A DNA stretch of 64,000 nucleotides from Trichomonas vaginalis G3 (GCF_026262505.1 NC_067204.1:1707797-1771796); one strand, 5' to 3'. Counted from the first letter of the stretch, positions 10,583-21,181 are shown. Made by a program: numbers and translations. Notes: generated by a model not told the origin, from the letters alone.

Positions 10583-10927
10583 ATGGAAGGTCAAAAGAAA
10601 TTAGTTTTTGCAGTTGTTCATGGCATAGTTCAAGGTGTTATGTTTAGACAAACATTTCTTCACGCTTGCTACAAACGAGGAATCGCTGGTGGCGCAACAA
10701 ATCATCCAGATGACATTCATCGCGTAGATTTATCAATGGCTGGCGATGCTTCCAAAATCCAAGAAATATTAGACAAAATGGCATCAGGTGATAAGTTAAA
10801 TTCTAATCTTGCTCGTGTTGAAAAACTTGAAATTGTCGAAGATGGTTTACTTCCTTATGAACACGAAGCAAATACTAAGTCAGTCAAATGCGATAATGAA
10901 ATACCAGGAATTAACTTTTATCTTTAA
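10583..10927 (+). CDS. acylphosphatase-like protein
   Basis: 114 residues, close to the usual 90-100 of acylphosphatase. The signature is present: HGIVQGVMFRQ at 13-23 gives the phosphate-binding loop with Arg22, and ATNHPDD supplies Asn40, matching the catalytic Arg23/Asn41 pair of the family. Acylphosphatases are small cytosolic enzymes that hydrolyse acyl phosphates such as 1,3-bisphosphoglycerate. The fold alternates strands and helices as expected (VDLSMAGDASKIQEILDKM). The position usually held by Gly after the Val (GVGFR) is Met here. The C-terminus is about 15 residues longer than usual. Activity is likely but unproven. Confidence 0.8.
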   Translation: MEGQKKLVFAVVHGIVQGVMFRQTFLHACYKRGIAGGATNHPDDIHRVDLSMAGDASKIQEILDKMASGDKLNSNLARVEKLEIVEDGLLPYEHEANTKSVKCDNEIPGINFYL

Positions 10928-11160
10928 TATTATTTTTTTGTTCTTATCGAATAAATTATTCCTTTGTATTTGTTTTTAATAAAAAAAACTATAAAAATCT
11001 AATTCAGTCCACAAACACAAAGAAGCAATAATATTGCATTCATTAAAAGTGCAAATATTAAAATTATTCATTAAATTTTCGAAATTTTCTATAAAACTAT
11101 TTATTAATATGAACATTGATTAAAGAATCAGCTAACTGGGTCGTTTGGTAGTAGTACATA

Positions 11161-12678
11161 TTAGTTAGGTAGCTGTTGTGGATATTGGCCTTGTAATAGT
11201 TGTCATTGAGGAGGATATTGTCCTTGAAATGGAACTGTACAAAGTTTTAGACATTTATCAAATTCTTCTGGATGGTGAAGGGTAATGCGCTGAAGAAATT
11301 CAATAGCTGTTTTACCTCTTCGGATTTGATCAGGAACAATATTGCGTCCTTTCCGTTTATATACCTGAGCTACGTATTCGCCTGGTTTAGCATTTGGTGG
11401 GAATGATAATGGTACACAGAGTGGAGTATTGTATTGTAATGAATATTTCTGTGGAGGTGGAGCACAATACGTCCAATTTGGAGGAACTGTACAAAGGCTT
11501 AAATTCTCTTCAAAATCTTTTTGCTTGCATGAATGAGTTTTGAGATAATCATATGCAGCATCACCTCGCAGTAATTCGACGCGCTCTACTCCATAATTAT
11601 TTTCGTGGAAAACCTGAACGATGACTTCGCCTGGGGTAGCATCTGGTGGGAATGGATAAGGTACACATGATGGAAGAGGTTTAACTGGAGATTTGCCTGC
11701 TTCATCAGTAGGATCATCAAATTGTATGAATGGTGGATTCATTTGTTGTGCATTATACATATCAAAATTAGGTTGAGGAGGGTACTGTCCTTGAAATGGA
11801 ACTGTACAAAGCTTTAGACATTTATCAAATTCTTCTGGATGGTGAAGGGTAATGCGCTGAAGAAATTCAATAGCTGTTTTACCTCTTCGGATTTGATCAG
11901 GAACAATATTGCGTCCTTTCCGTTTATATACCTGAGCTACGTATTCGCCTGGTTTAGCATTTGGTGGGAATGATAATGGTACACAGAGTGGAGTATTGTA
12001 TTGTAATGAATATTTCTGTGGAGGTGGAGCACAATACGTCCAATTTGGAGGAACTGTACAAAGGCTTAAATTCTCTTCAAAATCTTTTTGATTGCGTGAT
12101 TGAGTTTTGAGATAATCATATGCAGCATCGCCTCGCAGTAATTCGACGCGTTCTACTCCATACATATTTTCGTGGAAAACCTGAACGATGACTTCGCCTG
12201 GCATTGCATCTGGTGGGAATGGATAAGGTACGCATAATGGAAGAGGTTTAGTTGGAAGTTTGCGTGTCCAATCAGCAGGACCATCAAATGGCGTGAATGG
12301 TTCGTGGGTTTCAGGTGCAATATGTATGACAAAGTGAGCTTCGCCAACTTTTTTGCCTGATTTAGATGGCGTCAGTGGATATCATTCATCCACAACTTTT
12401 CCAGTTGGTATTGACTCGAGATTAAGTTTAATGAATCCGAATTTATCATTCTTTTTGAATGTATCATAATCTGAGAAACGAAATTCAATGATACTCCCAG
12501 GATGGTCGAGAGGGATGGAAAATGTTTCATCCTATTTTGGATTGTACGTTTTTTTGATAACTTTTGTCGCTTTAACACGTTTATTATCTAGGAATATCTC
12601 AATAAATGGATCGCATTTCCCAAATAAATCTTCTTTAGGCATGTATTTTGCTTCTATAACGCGAAGATTTAGATTCAT
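11161..12678 (-). pseudogene. C2-domain protein with repeated C-terminal modules, interrupted by stops
   Basis: One frame can be followed on the minus strand from ATG at 12678 to TAA at 11161. The first 125 codons read as a C2 domain (MNLNLRVIEAKYMPKEDLFG, CDPFIEIFLDNKRVKATKV, then a DETFSIPL strand), a calcium/lipid-binding fold. After it come four related modules, each opening with CVP-x-x-FPP-x-A-x-PGE and closing with LCTVP, arranged as two nearly identical pairs. The frame has three in-frame stops: a TAG after NPK (where C2 domains have Trp), a TGA after VVDE (again a usual Trp position), and a TGA close to the end after QYPPQ. All three can be explained by G-to-A changes in TGG. The coding flavour is kept throughout, so the decay is recent. 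Confidence 0.65.
11206..12295 (-). repeat. tandem 567-bp duplication within the C2-protein gene
   Basis: Two direct copies (about 11206-11728 and 11773-12295) are offset by 567 bases, exactly 189 codons, and are nearly identical over about 520 bases. The duplication therefore preserves frame. High identity points to a recent duplication or ongoing conversion. Confidence 0.85.
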
Positions 12679-12811
12679 ATTGAAAAATGAGATGAAATAA
12701 ACAAATAACGGTATTGATAGATTTACAAAATATAATTTTCATAACATGAAAAAAAAATTGAAACAACGTTGACATTGAAATTTTCATTTGGTTAAGGGAG
12801 GCTTACGACCA

Positions 12812-13602
12812 ATTGTCACTTTTTGGACCTTGATGGGAAAATGCAACTTCGCAAGGTCCCAAGGTCCCGAAAACCAAAAAAATTGATGAAAGCTAAAAAT
12901 GCTCAGTACAGTATAAAGGTTCATGTCCTACCGCTCAAACTTTCTAATTCTTTCAAAAATTTAAAATTTTAAATTCAAATTAACTAAATACTATCATTTC
13001 AAAACTAAAACTCATACAGAAAGTAATCTAATGAATAAGCGATGTTGAATCATAAGGCATACATGACTGATTAAGTTAATTTTATTATGATGTATATGAT
13101 GAGAAAATTAGATTGAAATCAGTATTAAATTAAATATCATTAGTATGCTATAATATGTGTCGTGTTTTCATTTGATTTTGAGAATATAACGCTTTTGATA
13201 ATCTTGAATAAGCGATTCCGAACGTTTGTTTAAGGAGACTTTATAATTTTTAACCTATGTGCGTGGTGATTGTACTAGAGAATATGTTGTTAAAAGTTGT
13301 AGAAATGTGTTTCTTTTACATTAAAATTATGAAAAAGAAAAATGTTTCAATTTGAGAAATATAGTTCTACATAATAACACATTTGGAAATATCTTCACTT
13401 TTCATCCAAATTCCGAACTTGAAAATTTCTCTCAAAAAATTGATACAGCTTTGAAAAAGTAAAATAGCACAATGTATTACCCATTAATTTACAATTAGAT
13501 TTTAATAAAAAATAGCTGAAAAAAGTGAGAAAAAGGTGACGATTTGACATAGAATTTTTAAACTAAGTATTTTAGTATCTCCATATATCGACAAATATAT
13601 TT
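12812..13602. other. non-coding left arm of the outer transposon
   Basis: AT-rich, no coding frame. It lies between the outer inverted repeat and the A-tract at the Polinton 1 boundary. I see no further motif besides ATTGTCACTTTTT at its start. Confidence 0.4.
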
Positions 13603-14973
13603 AAAAAAAAAAAAAAAAAGGTAGTGGGGCTTCCAGGCACTTCGTGCCTTCTAGCCCTGAAGATGATTATTATAAATGAAGTTTTTTATTCGGAAAATTG
13701 TTAGTCTTCTGGGTCGAAAACATTATATATAATGTGTCGCTTTTCACAAATTATATATGTTTTCATGTTTTGTCAAACATGAACGTACATGTTTTGTCAA
13801 GACTTCTTCGTAAATGTTTTGTCAAGACTTCTTCGTAAATGTTTTGTCAAACATGAACGTAAATGTTTTGTCAAGACTTCATCGTAATAAGTGTAAATGA
13901 CCAAAAATATAATTTAGGGTAGAAGGTTAGATCTAACCTCTTTTCTAACCTCTTTTCTACCCTCTTGAATTTGTCAAGACTTCTTCGTAAATGTTTTGTC
14001 AAACATGAACGTAAATGTTTTGTCAAGACTTCATCGTAATGAGTGTAAAAGGACCCCAAAAATATAATTTAGGTGAAGAGGTGAGATCTCACCTCTTTTT
14101 TCACCTCTTTTTTCACCTCTTGAATTTGTCATGATTTCTTCGTAAATGTTTTGTCAAACATGAACGTAAATGTTTTGTCAAGACTTCTTCGTAATGAGTG
14201 TAAAGGACCCAAAAATATAATTTAGGGTAGAAGGTTAGATCTAACCTCTTTTCTAACCTCTTTTCTAACCTCTTTTCTACCCTCTTGAATTTTCATGATT
14301 TCTTCGTAAATGTTTTGTCACTTTTCTGTCACTTTTCAGGAAAAAACATTTTTATTATTATATATAAATGAATTTTACAAAACCACCGTTACCGTTCTTT
14401 GGAAATAAGAGTAGATGTAAAGATATTATATTGAGAGAACTTAAGAAACTACCGAATGGTCTAACATTTGTAGATTTGTTCGGTGGAAGTTTCTATATAT
14501 CCCATTTGTGCCATACAATATTCCCAGACTCAAAGATTATATGCAATGACTTCGACAACCATATGGACCGTCTCAAACATATACCAGACACAAACAATAT
14601 ATTGAAAGAGTTAAAAGAAAAGATACCTATAGGTAAGATGGAACGTATACCATTAGATAAGAAAAATATTGTGAGAGAGGTTTTGAAAAAAGCAGAATAT
14701 ATAGACTGGGATAGTATATCTGCTAGACTATTATATAGTGGTTCTATAAGAGTTCATGACATTGAAACACTTATGTCAAAAGTTTTATATCTTAACTATA
14801 CAAATGTTTTCAAAGAGGACATAGAAAAATATATTGAGGGTATAGAGTTTGTGAGATGTCATTGGACAGATTTGTATGAAAAATATAAAGACAAGGAAAA
14901 TGTTTTCTTTATAGTGGACCCGCCGTTCTATAACACATGGGATTTTCAATACCAAGTAGACTGGACTTTGAGA
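13603..14973 (+). repeat. left terminal inverted repeat of Polinton 1
   Basis: Matches the right end (36363-37207) in inverse orientation. It includes the terminal AGTGGGGCTTCC segment and a partial copy of the methyltransferase gene. It is about 500 bases longer than its partner because of a subterminal repeat array at about 13751-14320. Confidence 0.85.
13751..14320 (+). repeat. subterminal array: short direct repeats plus three AGATCT-centred palindromic units
   Basis: Short units of the type AAATGTTTTGTCAAGACTTC and AAACATGAACGT alternate through the array. Interspersed are three longer units centred on AGATCT at 13929, 14084 and 14237. Their cores read GGTTAGATCTAACC, GGTGAGATCTCACC and GGTTAGATCTAACC. 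Each is followed by two or three further copies of its own right arm spaced by CTTTT, then CTCTTGAATTT. The arms differ between units but stay self-complementary. The right end of the same element and the left end of Polinton 2 lack this array. Confidence 0.85.
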
Positions 14974-14997
14974 AGCCTTTTCCCCCTTATAGAATGA
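14368..14997 (+). pseudogene. Polinton 1: partial second copy of the Dam-like methyltransferase within the left repeat
   Basis: This repeats the first part of the methyltransferase found complete near the other end of the element, including PFFGNKSR, FVDLFGGSF and DPPFY. Homology ends at the inner edge of the terminal repeat. It exists because the inverted repeats extend into the gene, so it is best seen as part of the repeat. Confidence 0.85.
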
Positions 14998-15109
14998 GAT
15001 AGGACGGTTATTTTACAAAACTGACAACACTTTGACCGAGTAGTTTTTTGTGCTGAACAAAAAGTGTCATATAAACATCTGTCAAAAACCGTTTTTTACT
15101 TCACTTAAA

Positions 15110-17612
15110 ATGCCACGTAAGCTACGTAAGAATATACGTAAGAGGAAGAGAGCATTGAAACATCCAATAGTAAAACTGACACCACAACAACAGTTGCAAC
15201 AACAAATTATGAATGACCCCACTATGCTGCAACAAATGTCAAGCAACCCTATGCTTTTAAACCGAGTTATTGGTGCACAGAGTGGAGGTTTAAGAGCGGC
15301 ACTTTTAGCGAAAATGGCAGGCTATGGTGGAGCTGCAGACGGAACAGCTTATAACCCTCAAAGTCAAATGAATTTGAGTTCACTCAAAAATCAAATAACA
15401 GATGTCAAAAAGTCAAACATAGACATACAGAAACAAATAAGTGAAAACGAAAAGAAACTAGAATATGACAGACACACAAAGAAACTCAATGAGTTAAACG
15501 TAGAGAAAAAGAAGAAAGAAGAACAACTGAAAGAACTAAGTACAGAGGAATATGCGAAAAAAGTGTCAGAAAAAGCAGCAGAAGTAGCAAAAATGGAACA
15601 AGATGTTATAAATTTGAAAAACCATACTACTCAATATAAAGTACTGAAAGATGAAGAAATAAAACAAAAAGCCCTGAAGACATATATGGATAGCGATGAG
15701 TATAAAAAAGAAGTTGAAGCAAATGTAAAGGCAGAAAAACTTTTACAGTTGCAAAACCAAACCGTACAGTATGAAAACTTAGCACAAGAAAGTAAAAATA
15801 ACGACGCAGCCATGCAAAAGGCAATGAAAAGCGCAGAATATATAAAAGCTAATAATGACTGGTTAGATGCCCAAGCCAACGCTAAAGCAGCCCAACTTAT
15901 AGGGTCAATAAGGACAAAAATACAAGCGGATGAAGACAGTTCAAATGAAGCTTTAATGAATGCTGACTTTAAGAACGCCTTCGAAGCTCTTCATAGTAAG
16001 GTGAAACTAGTGAACGACTTCTCATCTGGAAAGAAACTGAAGTCTGAAGGTTTCGACAACGAGTTAAGAGAAGTAGCACAAAATATGACGAAAATAACAG
16101 ATGCAGCAACGAGACAGGCAGTTCAAAGTGCCTATGACGCCGTTAGAGCAACTGTTGTGGAAAGTCAAGAAAGAGTTACAACAGACCAAAACAGACCTAG
16201 TAAATGCTTTCTTAAAAACGAAAAGTCAGGTAGGACATTATGCTGCAGATGGAACATATGTGCCAGCTGGTGGAACTTATATACCAGCTGGTGGAACTTA
16301 TATACTAGCTAGTGGAACTTATATACCACCAAACCCTCCAAGAGAAGCACCTGCACCAGGACTACCTAAAACATTTACATCGTCACATGGACACAGACAC
16401 AGGCATGCACCAAAACCAACACAACAACCAACAGTTCAAAATCCAGCACAACAACCAACAGTTCAAAACACTGCACCACAACCAACAGTTCAAAACACTG
16501 CACCACAACCAACAGTTCAAAACACTGCACCACAACAACCACAAACAGAGCAAGGACATAAAAGAAGTAGAGAACAAGGAAACCAAGAATTCTTAAAAAT
16601 GCTTAAGGAAGACTATGGTTACCCAGATACTCTTGACTTTAGTGACAGATATAAAGAAGCTATTAGAAAGTTCAAGGAAGGAAATACTGACCCGAACCTA
16701 TTTAGCTTTATGGTTCAGCACCAAATGGGATATAATTTCAAACCTGGAAAATACAAGCTCGCTAAGGGATATGATTTAATAGCATATCATCCAAATGACA
16801 TGAATGAATTTACTCCGAGATATTTGGTGTCAGAGCTAAATGATAATTCAACTCTCTTCATGAAACGCGTAAAAAATAGAGACGGAACGAAAGAAGAAAG
16901 GTTTATGAGTCCGGATGACTTAGATAGGGAACTTGTTAAAAACGGTCTCGGAATATATGAAATGCCAGCAGATGAGGTACAAGAAACTCAACAGGAAGAA
17001 GTTCAGATACAACCAGACATGGAAGAAATAGTTCAGCAACAACAGCTAGAAGAGCCAGAAGGAAACGAACAAATCCCTCCTTTGGAAACTAACTTCACAG
17101 AACTAGATGAAGATTTGGAACAGCCGAAAAATCTTGACCCTCAACAAGTGTATGCGGAGAATATGGAATCTTTCCAAGAGTCTAAGAAAAATTCGGCTGA
17201 CATAGTAGAAGAATATCGAAAAATGTTCGCCGACATACAAAAGACTCCAACATCAGATGAAAATATCCAGCATAGAATGGAAGTACTGAAAGATAATGTA
17301 CACAAATACAACAATCCTTTTTACTTACGAGCATATAACGTTCAATCTTTGGATGAACTCGGTGAAAATAAAAGGTTAAATTTCAACAAAACATATAGAA
17401 ATGAAACATTGTTTAAAGTTCATTCAGAACCTAGCCAATATGGAAACAAACCTACTTTTGTTTCTGCAGACGATGGAACTACAATGAGATGGGGTCATAA
17501 AGCTAATCCGGATAGGTGGTTCATAAACTTACAACCACAATTCCAAGAAGTTGTAGACGCAATGGAAGTGAATGGTGAACCAGATGTAGCTGGTATTTCA
17601 GCGCGGCTTTAA
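15110..17612 (+). pseudogene. Polinton 1: large basic/coiled-coil protein with GTYIPAG and PTVQN repeats, not intact
   Basis: The most likely start is the ATG at 15110, preceded by TCACTTA, and gives a strongly basic N-terminus (MPRKLRKNIRKRKRALKH). It is followed by a Gln-rich part, a long Lys/Glu coiled coil, short tandem repeats of the type GGTYIPA, a His-rich patch, PTVQNTAPQ repeats, and an acidic C-terminal part. No catalytic motif is seen. Its position directly upstream of the capsid cluster suggests a virion or core component, for example a DNA-binding internal protein, but this is inference. The counterpart in Polinton 2 lies outside the window. Confidence 0.7.
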
Positions 17613-18346
17613 TGCCATTGAAAGATATGAAAGATGCAGATATTTTGGACCAGTATGAAATGAACATGGCTGATGGAAATATAACACCTGACGTTCTAAA
17701 ACATTTATCTCAAAGAACTACACAGAACCATAGAGATGGTATATTTGGTGAAGAGTTTAGAAAGAAAGTTAGGGAGATAGAAGGAAGAGAACCTATTGTA
17801 CATGACCTTGCAAACGAAAGTTTACAAAATGTCATAAAAACTTACTTTGCAGACAATGAACCGAGAAGGGATGAATATTTAAGAAAACTCAAATGGACAG
17901 TACCAAATGAAATGTTAGTATTGAAAAACATGTTCCTTGACAAAATAAAACCAACTACAGAAATAAATGACGCAAGACTGAAACATTGGGTAAAAGCTTT
18001 CCCATTCACAAAAGATATTATTGGTAACATGGAAAGAAAACCAGAATGGCTACAAAAACATATATTTGGAAACGAGCTTATTCCATATGGACAAGCTCTG
18101 TTTGAAGAGCTTGAACCGGAAACTCAGGAAAGAGTCATGCAAACAATACGCGAAGACTCAAATACAAACTATGACAAAATCTTTCTAGGATATAGGTTAC
18201 CTGAGTTGGGCGACCAGAGCCCAAAGGCAAAAAGGACATGGGAAATTTACAACATACTAGGTGAACATGAGGCAAAGATGCAACAACTTGAAGCAGAGGG
18301 CAAGTTACCAAAAGCGACACCAAAGAAGAAGAGTAGAACAAAGTAA
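17612..18346 (+). CDS. Polinton 1: conserved protein of the capsid cluster, function unknown
   Basis: 244 residues, open throughout. Its ATG overlaps the preceding stop (TAATG), so the two genes form a tight unit. The protein is charged, mostly helical in appearance, and ends in a basic tail (PKATPKKKSRTK) that could bind DNA. No membrane segment or known motif. Position between the large coiled-coil protein and the major capsid protein suggests a structural or assembly role. I looked for the Cys/His pattern of an adenain-like protease and did not find it. Confidence 0.7.
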   Translation: MPLKDMKDADILDQYEMNMADGNITPDVLKHLSQRTTQNHRDGIFGEEFRKKVREIEGREPIVHDLANESLQNVIKTYFADNEPRRDEYLRKLKWTVPNEMLVLKNMFLDKIKPTTEINDARLKHWVKAFPFTKDIIGNMERKPEWLQKHIFGNELIPYGQALFEELEPETQERVMQTIREDSNTNYDKIFLGYRLPELGDQSPKAKRTWEIYNILGEHEAKMQQLEAEGKLPKATPKKKSRTK

Positions 18347-18413
18347 AGCTTGGTCCGAGTGGGTTCTATTATGATATATAAATCCAACTATTCTATATTT
18401 TTACCCATATGAA

Positions 18414-20021
18414 ATGTACGCCGCTCAGAATATAACGCCAACAGTTTTGGATGCCATGAACGGAAATGTTTCCGAATGGTATAACGAATGCGACAATGCC
18501 ATTAGAAGGTCAGAAATAGTTCCTGGAACTTACGAATATACAACTGCTGTTTCTTATGGAAACGTAGGTGAGTTTGGAGAAGGTTCTTCAACAACAGTAG
18601 ATATTGCTTGCGACAGGTTTCATATTATTTCTATTGACAACTCATTCTTATACGTGGAACAAGACATTGAAATAAAACCTTCTGCCAAGTTGTCTGACAA
18701 GAAAGGTTGCAATGGAATTTTCTATGTCGGATACCAATATGCTCCAGAAGTTTTCATGGGATATAAGATATATTCTAACTCTGACTTAGTTCAAACAGTA
18801 ACATGGGCAAACTATGAATGGTTCGCTTTGAGAAACTCAGTACAACCACAAGCTAGAGAACAAACAGACCAGTATGCAAATATTGAGAAAATAAGAAGAC
18901 TTGACCCTAACGTTCCAGGAGTTTATGTTAACCTTTCTGGTTCAGATGGAAATGCTGCCACTAAAGTAAAACTGAAACTTAGAGTTCCTTTGTCATCTTT
19001 CCTCATCTTCAGGTTTTTAAGATACTTGCCAAACTGGGCAGGAAAAATTTCTATCGAACTTACTCCAAGCAAAAATAACTTAGTCATTGCACCAACACAA
19101 GACCCATTCACTCTTACAGACGTAATGGGAACAAATAAAACGTCATTCGCCGACTTTTGCAAAGACAAAGTTGACTTAGACTTTGGTTTCTCAAACTTCA
19201 ACAATGAAGTAAACTATTATTTCAATGCTGCTGGAACTGCTTGGGACCCAGTTAAGTTCACATGCGAAAAATTTGAATGCAAGAGAATAGAAAGCAGACT
19301 TGCAGTCTATATGTTGGACCCAGATATTTCAAATGCTTTAGCTGCCAAATATATTGCAGTTCCACTTATGTTCCCTATACACCAAATATCTGTCAAAGAC
19401 TTTGCAGGTGAAGTTGGAAACCAAAGTGCTGACCCAGGTGCAAGAACAGATATTGCTTTAACAACTGCAATGAAACATGCAGATACTATGTTTGTACTGT
19501 TCAGACGAACTATAAATGACTATTCTTGTTTCTACAACCCCGGTATTAAATATCATATAAACATAGATGGCAAATATTATCCAAGAGAAGAATATTCTAC
19601 AGTTGAGGATATGAGGTCATACAACTTGACATTAGATGCTATGAACTTTAACAACAATTTCACAACAACCATTAACCCTGAAATGCAAAGTTCTATTATG
19701 CCATATGTGAAAGTATGGACTCATACAGGAGGTCAAAAAACTCAATATACAAATGGAGACCGTTCAAACTTTTGGCTTGGCATTCCATTTGCTGACTCAG
19801 AAGACTTTATGGGTGGTATTTCAACTGTTGGTACTGTACAAATACAATATACTGGTGACAGAGACGGTCCAGATGAACTGAGAGCAAAGAAGTTTACAAA
19901 ACCAATAGCACTTTTCACGGAAGATGCTCTTTTGAAGATTCGTTCGATGAAACCTGCTGGGGCTCCTCAGATTGGCATAACGACAGCTTCCATCGAGCAG
20001 ATTTTGGCAGCAGGTCAGTAA
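18414..20021 (+). CDS. Polinton 1: major capsid protein (double jelly roll type)
   Basis: 535 residues, open over its full length. The pattern LRVPLSSFLIFRFLRYLPNW with a following strand GKISIELTPSKNNLVI resembles the conserved core of Polinton and virophage double-jelly-roll capsid proteins, and the size fits. The start ATG lies after a short T-rich leader (CATATGAAATG). In virions such proteins form hexameric capsomers of icosahedral shells. The same protein, partial at the window edge, is in Polinton 2. The 3' end overlaps the oppositely oriented small gene at 19915-20334 by about 107 bases. Assignment to the fold is from pattern and context, not a profile search. Confidence 0.8.
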   Translation: MYAAQNITPTVLDAMNGNVSEWYNECDNAIRRSEIVPGTYEYTTAVSYGNVGEFGEGSSTTVDIACDRFHIISIDNSFLYVEQDIEIKPSAKLSDKKGCNGIFYVGYQYAPEVFMGYKIYSNSDLVQTVTWANYEWFALRNSVQPQAREQTDQYANIEKIRRLDPNVPGVYVNLSGSDGNAATKVKLKLRVPLSSFLIFRFLRYLPNWAGKISIELTPSKNNLVIAPTQDPFTLTDVMGTNKTSFADFCKDKVDLDFGFSNFNNEVNYYFNAAGTAWDPVKFTCEKFECKRIESRLAVYMLDPDISNALAAKYIAVPLMFPIHQISVKDFAGEVGNQSADPGARTDIALTTAMKHADTMFVLFRRTINDYSCFYNPGIKYHINIDGKYYPREEYSTVEDMRSYNLTLDAMNFNNNFTTTINPEMQSSIMPYVKVWTHTGGQKTQYTNGDRSNFWLGIPFADSEDFMGGISTVGTVQIQYTGDRDGPDELRAKKFTKPIALFTEDALLKIRSMKPAGAPQIGITTASIEQILAAGQ

Positions 20022-20334
20022 GTTGTTCTTGAACTGACTTCTCTCCGTCAAATATTGACAGTACGCCAGTTTTGACATAATATTGTAAGATAAACTTACC
20101 TTTAGAAATATCTGTAAGTTTTGTTGTTATATTTTTGTCTGCTTCAAGAACTTTCACCATTTCAGTTATACCAACTTTCTTTGCTTTATGGAAATATTTT
20201 GGTTCAGCAGATATTGCTATTCTATAACATTTACCATTGTTTGTATAAAGAACTATTCTGTCAATGTATTTGTATTGTTTGTGTGTGTAAACTTTGTTCT
20301 GCTTCAATTCGAAGAGATACTCGAATACGTCCAT
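19915..20334 (-). CDS. Polinton 1: small conserved protein overlapping the capsid gene
   Basis: 139 residues on the minus strand, with start MDVFEYLFELKQNKVYTHK. The central part (IDRIVLYTNNGKCYRIAI, then GKFILQYYVKTGVLSIFDG) looks like a beta-rich fold. The last 35 codons are antisense to the 3' end of the capsid gene. The reading frame is recognisable at the same place in Polinton 2, which supports a real gene. Function unknown. Confidence 0.65.
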   Translation of the reverse strand: MDVFEYLFELKQNKVYTHKQYKYIDRIVLYTNNGKCYRIAISAEPKYFHKAKKVGITEMVKVLEADKNITTKLTDISKGKFILQYYVKTGVLSIFDGEKSVQEQLTDLLPKSARWKLSLCQSEEPQQVSSNESSKEHLP

Positions 20335-20352
20335 CTTTTTATTCTAAGTAAA

Positions 20353-20934
20353 ATGTCATTTCCGAAAAATAGAAGCGTAAGTGTTTCAAAAGGTTTAATG
20401 GCGGTGGCAGATGTGAAGTTAAATTCACCAACTCAAACAAACAGTCAAAGTGTTGTTGTCAATGTCAAAGACAGAGATGTTGAAGTGGGGAAACCATACG
20501 AAGACGAAGATGGTATAACAATTGTTCCTGTAAAAGAACAACCAACATATCCTGAAGTTAGCAGAGACTTAAGTTCTGTTGCAGATATTCGAAATGACTA
20601 CCAACAACTGAAAGACAAACTTCAAACTCAGGAGAAGATTTGTCAAGCTTTAGGTATAATGTTAAACTTGGTCGAACACAACCCTGTAAAAGTGAACTCA
20701 TATGTCATTGCACCTCATGAAGTTTTGAAAGAACTATTGAAACTTTTGACAGAGGCAGACGATATAAACATCAAAGAAATAGAACCCGACATTAGTTGCT
20801 GTGGTGTTTCATATAATGTCATTGACAAGATATACGTTATGAAAGGAGGTGAAACGTTGAACTTAAAGTATAGTTTCCCAGACGTCATAAAAATATTTGA
20901 CGACCACAACATTTCATTAAAATTTATTTGCTAA
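20353..20934 (+). CDS. Polinton 1: conserved protein of the capsid cluster
   Basis: About 193 residues counted from ATG 20353 (MSFPKNRSVSVSKGLMAVAD), which directly follows a CTAAGTAAA context shared by other element genes; a longer frame upstream has no support. The first 75 residues are low-complexity and probably flexible; the rest looks folded and contains a Cys pair (DISCCGVSYNVIDKIYV). Also present in Polinton 2. No known motif; the location suggests a minor virion protein. Confidence 0.65.
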   Translation: MSFPKNRSVSVSKGLMAVADVKLNSPTQTNSQSVVVNVKDRDVEVGKPYEDEDGITIVPVKEQPTYPEVSRDLSSVADIRNDYQQLKDKLQTQEKICQALGIMLNLVEHNPVKVNSYVIAPHEVLKELLKLLTEADDINIKEIEPDISCCGVSYNVIDKIYVMKGGETLNLKYSFPDVIKIFDDHNISLKFIC

Positions 20935-20940
20935 GTAAAA

Positions 20941-21171
20941 ATGTCAAAACTTCTTGAAAGATGTTTGAAGAAAAATAATATAGACTTTATTTCATGTAAA
21001 GGACTTTACACACTTTTGAACGATATGAAAGACCCTGTTTTGTTTGTTCGTGTAGACAAAGGAAAGTTCTATGTCTTTACAAAATATTTGAACTTCTTAG
21101 ACAGAGAACTTCAAGAAACGCCATGTGAAAGTTTAGATGAAGTTCTTCTCCACTTTCAGAAAAACTTTTAA
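20941..21171 (+). CDS. Polinton 1: small protein, 76 residues
   Basis: Begins six bases after the preceding gene with the same CTAAGTAAAAATG context and ends ten bases before the next gene, so the spacing supports a real gene. Composition is mixed (FISCKGLYTLLNDMKDP, then VRVDKGKFYVFTKYLNFL). No family recognised. Confidence 0.55.
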   Translation: MSKLLERCLKKNNIDFISCKGLYTLLNDMKDPVLFVRVDKGKFYVFTKYLNFLDRELQETPCESLDEVLLHFQKNF

Positions 21172-21181
21172 ATATATATAA

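Noticed and set aside
11161-12678. Alternative genetic code with stop codons read as Trp
   Set aside because: Both TAG and TGA are involved, intact genes here use TGG, and eIF6 itself ends with TGA. Nonsense changes explain it more simply.
16312-16596. His/Gln/Asn repeat frame
   Set aside because: Shadow of the PTVQNTAPQ repeats read in the main frame of the large coiled-coil protein.
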